A stretch of DNA of 64,000 nucleotides, taken from the NCBI GenBank assembly GCA_004794655.1, contig SMMW01000624.1:248001-312000 (forward strand), given 5' to 3'. Shown here one piece after another: positions 62,443 to 64,000 of the stretch (position 1 is its first letter; the number at the start of each line of letters is the position of its first letter). The notes beneath the pieces were generated by a model. The model searched no databases. It saw only the letters and a list, made by a program, of their open reading frames with translations, and was not told the origin of the DNA. Made by a program: the position numbers and the translations under genes. The stretch comes from Marisa cornuarietis (taxonomy: Eukaryota; Mollusca; Gastropoda; Architaenioglossa; Ampullariidae).

Positions 62443-62456
62443 GTTGCCAAGGCGAC
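62443..62456. promoter_or_regulatory. RFX X-box-like site at the CUB gene start
   Basis: GTTGCCAAGGCGAC matches the X-box palindrome GTTGCCATGGCAAC at 12 of 14 positions. It lies only nine bases upstream of the CUB gene ATG at 62434, a position typical of X-boxes that recruit RFX factors in ciliated-cell and sensory-neuron genes (established for other animals). Use here is inferred. Confidence 0.45.
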
Positions 62457-64000
62457 GGTAATCGGGACTACACTGCTTATCCCTTCGGTCAACTGAAAAC
62501 AGTTCGAAGCCAACCACCACGCAGGCGGCTGCTGTCTCTGCGCCCAGGAACAAGCCCCGCAAACCGCCTTATTTTTTTTTTAAAGTCCAATCTGCGCATT
62601 GAATCCACATTAAGTGCTTTTTAAAAGATCTGCGTATAATTTTTCCCTGTTCTTTTTTTTCTCCTGCCTTCCTCACCGACAGAATCCATTGTGGCTCCCA
62701 GGACACAGCGTGGCGACCTTTTTGTGCAAGTAATCCCTCACGTTGGCTTTTGGCGGGAAGGGAGGAAGAAGGACCCTATTTTCAGACCACCTGACAAAAG
62801 AGAAATAAACGGTCTTGGGGATGGTAATATGCAAGTCAGAGTCCAGGCCTTTCGCTTCCGCGGGCGCCTCCTGATCGCAGAGCCTGGCGCGCAGCTAACA
62901 TATTTATCGAGCAAAAGGGGGGAAGACGGGAGGGGCGCTACACTGCTCCGGCTACCGCTGTCGCTGGGGGTCTGTGTAACGTGCAAATCGCACGAGCCTT
63001 CACATCGGAAGAACTCGCAGACACCGCCGGCGCCTGTAGAAGAGAAATCGGGAGGGGGGCATCGCCAGGCATCATGAAACTATGAATTTGGTGTGAGGGA
63101 CAGATTGGGCTTTCTCGGCGGGTCACTGTCGCATAATGTGCATGGGTCAATGTCGTATACGTCAATAACATATGATACGAAACAATACGACTTCCTCATC
63201 TTACTGGAAAAAATAGTTACTTGTTTAGTTCTCATGGACTATAGACCACATATAAAGACACAACATTCATCAAATAAGCATCATAAGTATTTACACACAA
63301 CTTTTAAAATGTATATGGTAGAGGAGGTTAATCCTGCATAATACCATATGGGTCAAGGATGTATGAATAATATTATTTTGGTGTCTTTGCCGGTGTCTTT
63401 GAACTTCGTAGTCAATGTCACATTGGTTGGTGATTACCTTATGGCTAGGAATAGAGAATAGAATACTATATGGAATGCCATGTAACATGGTATCTCTAAC
63501 AGAAGGCAGTCAAAACAAGCGCCTTGAGTGTTTTTTTTTTTACGAGAAAACTGGCAGAAGGTTGCTTTACTCTTTACGATTTAACCCAGCCACTGAATGG
63601 ATCAGGGCAATCAAATGCTGCTTATGTATTTTTAATTTCTCTTAACAAGACTCTTAACTTTTGAAGTTAGTTTTGAGATTGGTTCTCAAGCAGACTGCTC
63701 ACAGCCATTACACTTCACCATGAACGATACTGGCTTGAAGCCGACCACCAGCTCGATGCTTTCTCAGGTGTGTTTTCAGCATCTTAAGGACAGAAAGCAT
63801 GTACAGGACTAGAAAAGCGCGAATCAAGAGCGATTGCACGAGACCACAGTTTCCCTGTCGGCTATTTCGTGGATCTCCAGTAACTGTTACTAGTATTGCT
63901 GTTACTGTGCCTTCCAGCTAAAAAGGCGCTTACAAATTAAAAAAATTCGATCCCAGAGATTCCCTTCAATACCCCTCCCAACCCTGCCCCACCCCTTTCA
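62457..64000. other. Upstream flank of the CUB gene, no gene seen
   Basis: A GC- and CpG-richer block runs to about 63080, as expected for a promoter region, then AT-rich sequence to the end of the window. The 128-codon plus-strand frame at 62691 has no domain or splice support. Confidence 0.5.

Noticed and set aside
62691..63077. 128-codon plus-strand frame upstream of the CUB gene
   Set aside because: GC-rich promoter-like sequence with a frame on the opposite strand as well, and no recognisable domain.

Overview
The window is animal nuclear DNA, most likely from a gastropod or other mollusc. It is AT-rich, has GT-AG introns and long introns, and carries dozens of (CA)n, (ATC)n, (CTAT)n and similar microsatellites. 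Several tRNA-derived SINE copies have the end sequences common in molluscan genomes. The genes are of types frequent in molluscs: DUF229-type sulfatase relatives, CUB-domain surface proteins, ten-cysteine astakine/prokineticin-like peptides and a Gly/Asn/Tyr-rich secreted protein. The species assignment is inference. I see no bacterial operons, CRISPR array, rRNA or canonical tRNA gene. Most short open frames are microsatellite or minisatellite translations and are not listed.

Layout. (1) 54-552, minus: a coding-like 3' exon interrupted by an in-frame TAG, followed by a polyadenylation signal. (2) 2706-3749, plus: a two-exon gene for a small secreted ten-cysteine protein with prokineticin/astakine spacing. 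(3) 5555-10316, minus: a second ten-cysteine gene in three exons, tail-to-tail with the first. (4) 10.3-28.7 kb: no gene recognised. This stretch holds SINEs, LINE remnants, microsatellites and a 53-bp tandem array carrying AP-1 consensus sites. (5) 28728-31064, minus: an intronless type II membrane protein of the DUF229 (alkaline phosphatase/sulfatase-like) family that has lost the metal-binding residues I would expect, so a probable pseudoenzyme. (6) 31.1-36 kb: two isolated coding-like exons on the minus strand, a higher-order minisatellite and microsatellites. (7) 36169-37066, minus: a TATA-driven gene for a 91-residue Gly/Asn/Tyr-rich secreted protein whose start codon is the only coding triplet of exon 1. 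(8) 37.2-45.2 kb: intergenic, with a 39-bp coding-mimicking tandem repeat. (9) 45238-62434, minus: a seven-exon gene for a 351-residue, two-CUB, apparently GPI-anchored protein related to SOL-1/Neto-type CUB proteins. All six introns join in phase. (10) 62.4-64 kb: the upstream flank of that gene, with an RFX X-box-like site beside the start codon.

All the well-supported products enter the secretory pathway: two cystine-knot-like peptides, one low-complexity matrix-like peptide, one surface pseudoenzyme and one GPI-anchored CUB protein. Nothing in the sequence shows that they work together. The likeliest new biology is the paired ten-cysteine cytokine-like genes, the DUF229 pseudoenzyme, and the regulatory-motif repeats (AP-1 array, DR1 plus RFX cluster, dispersed X-boxes).
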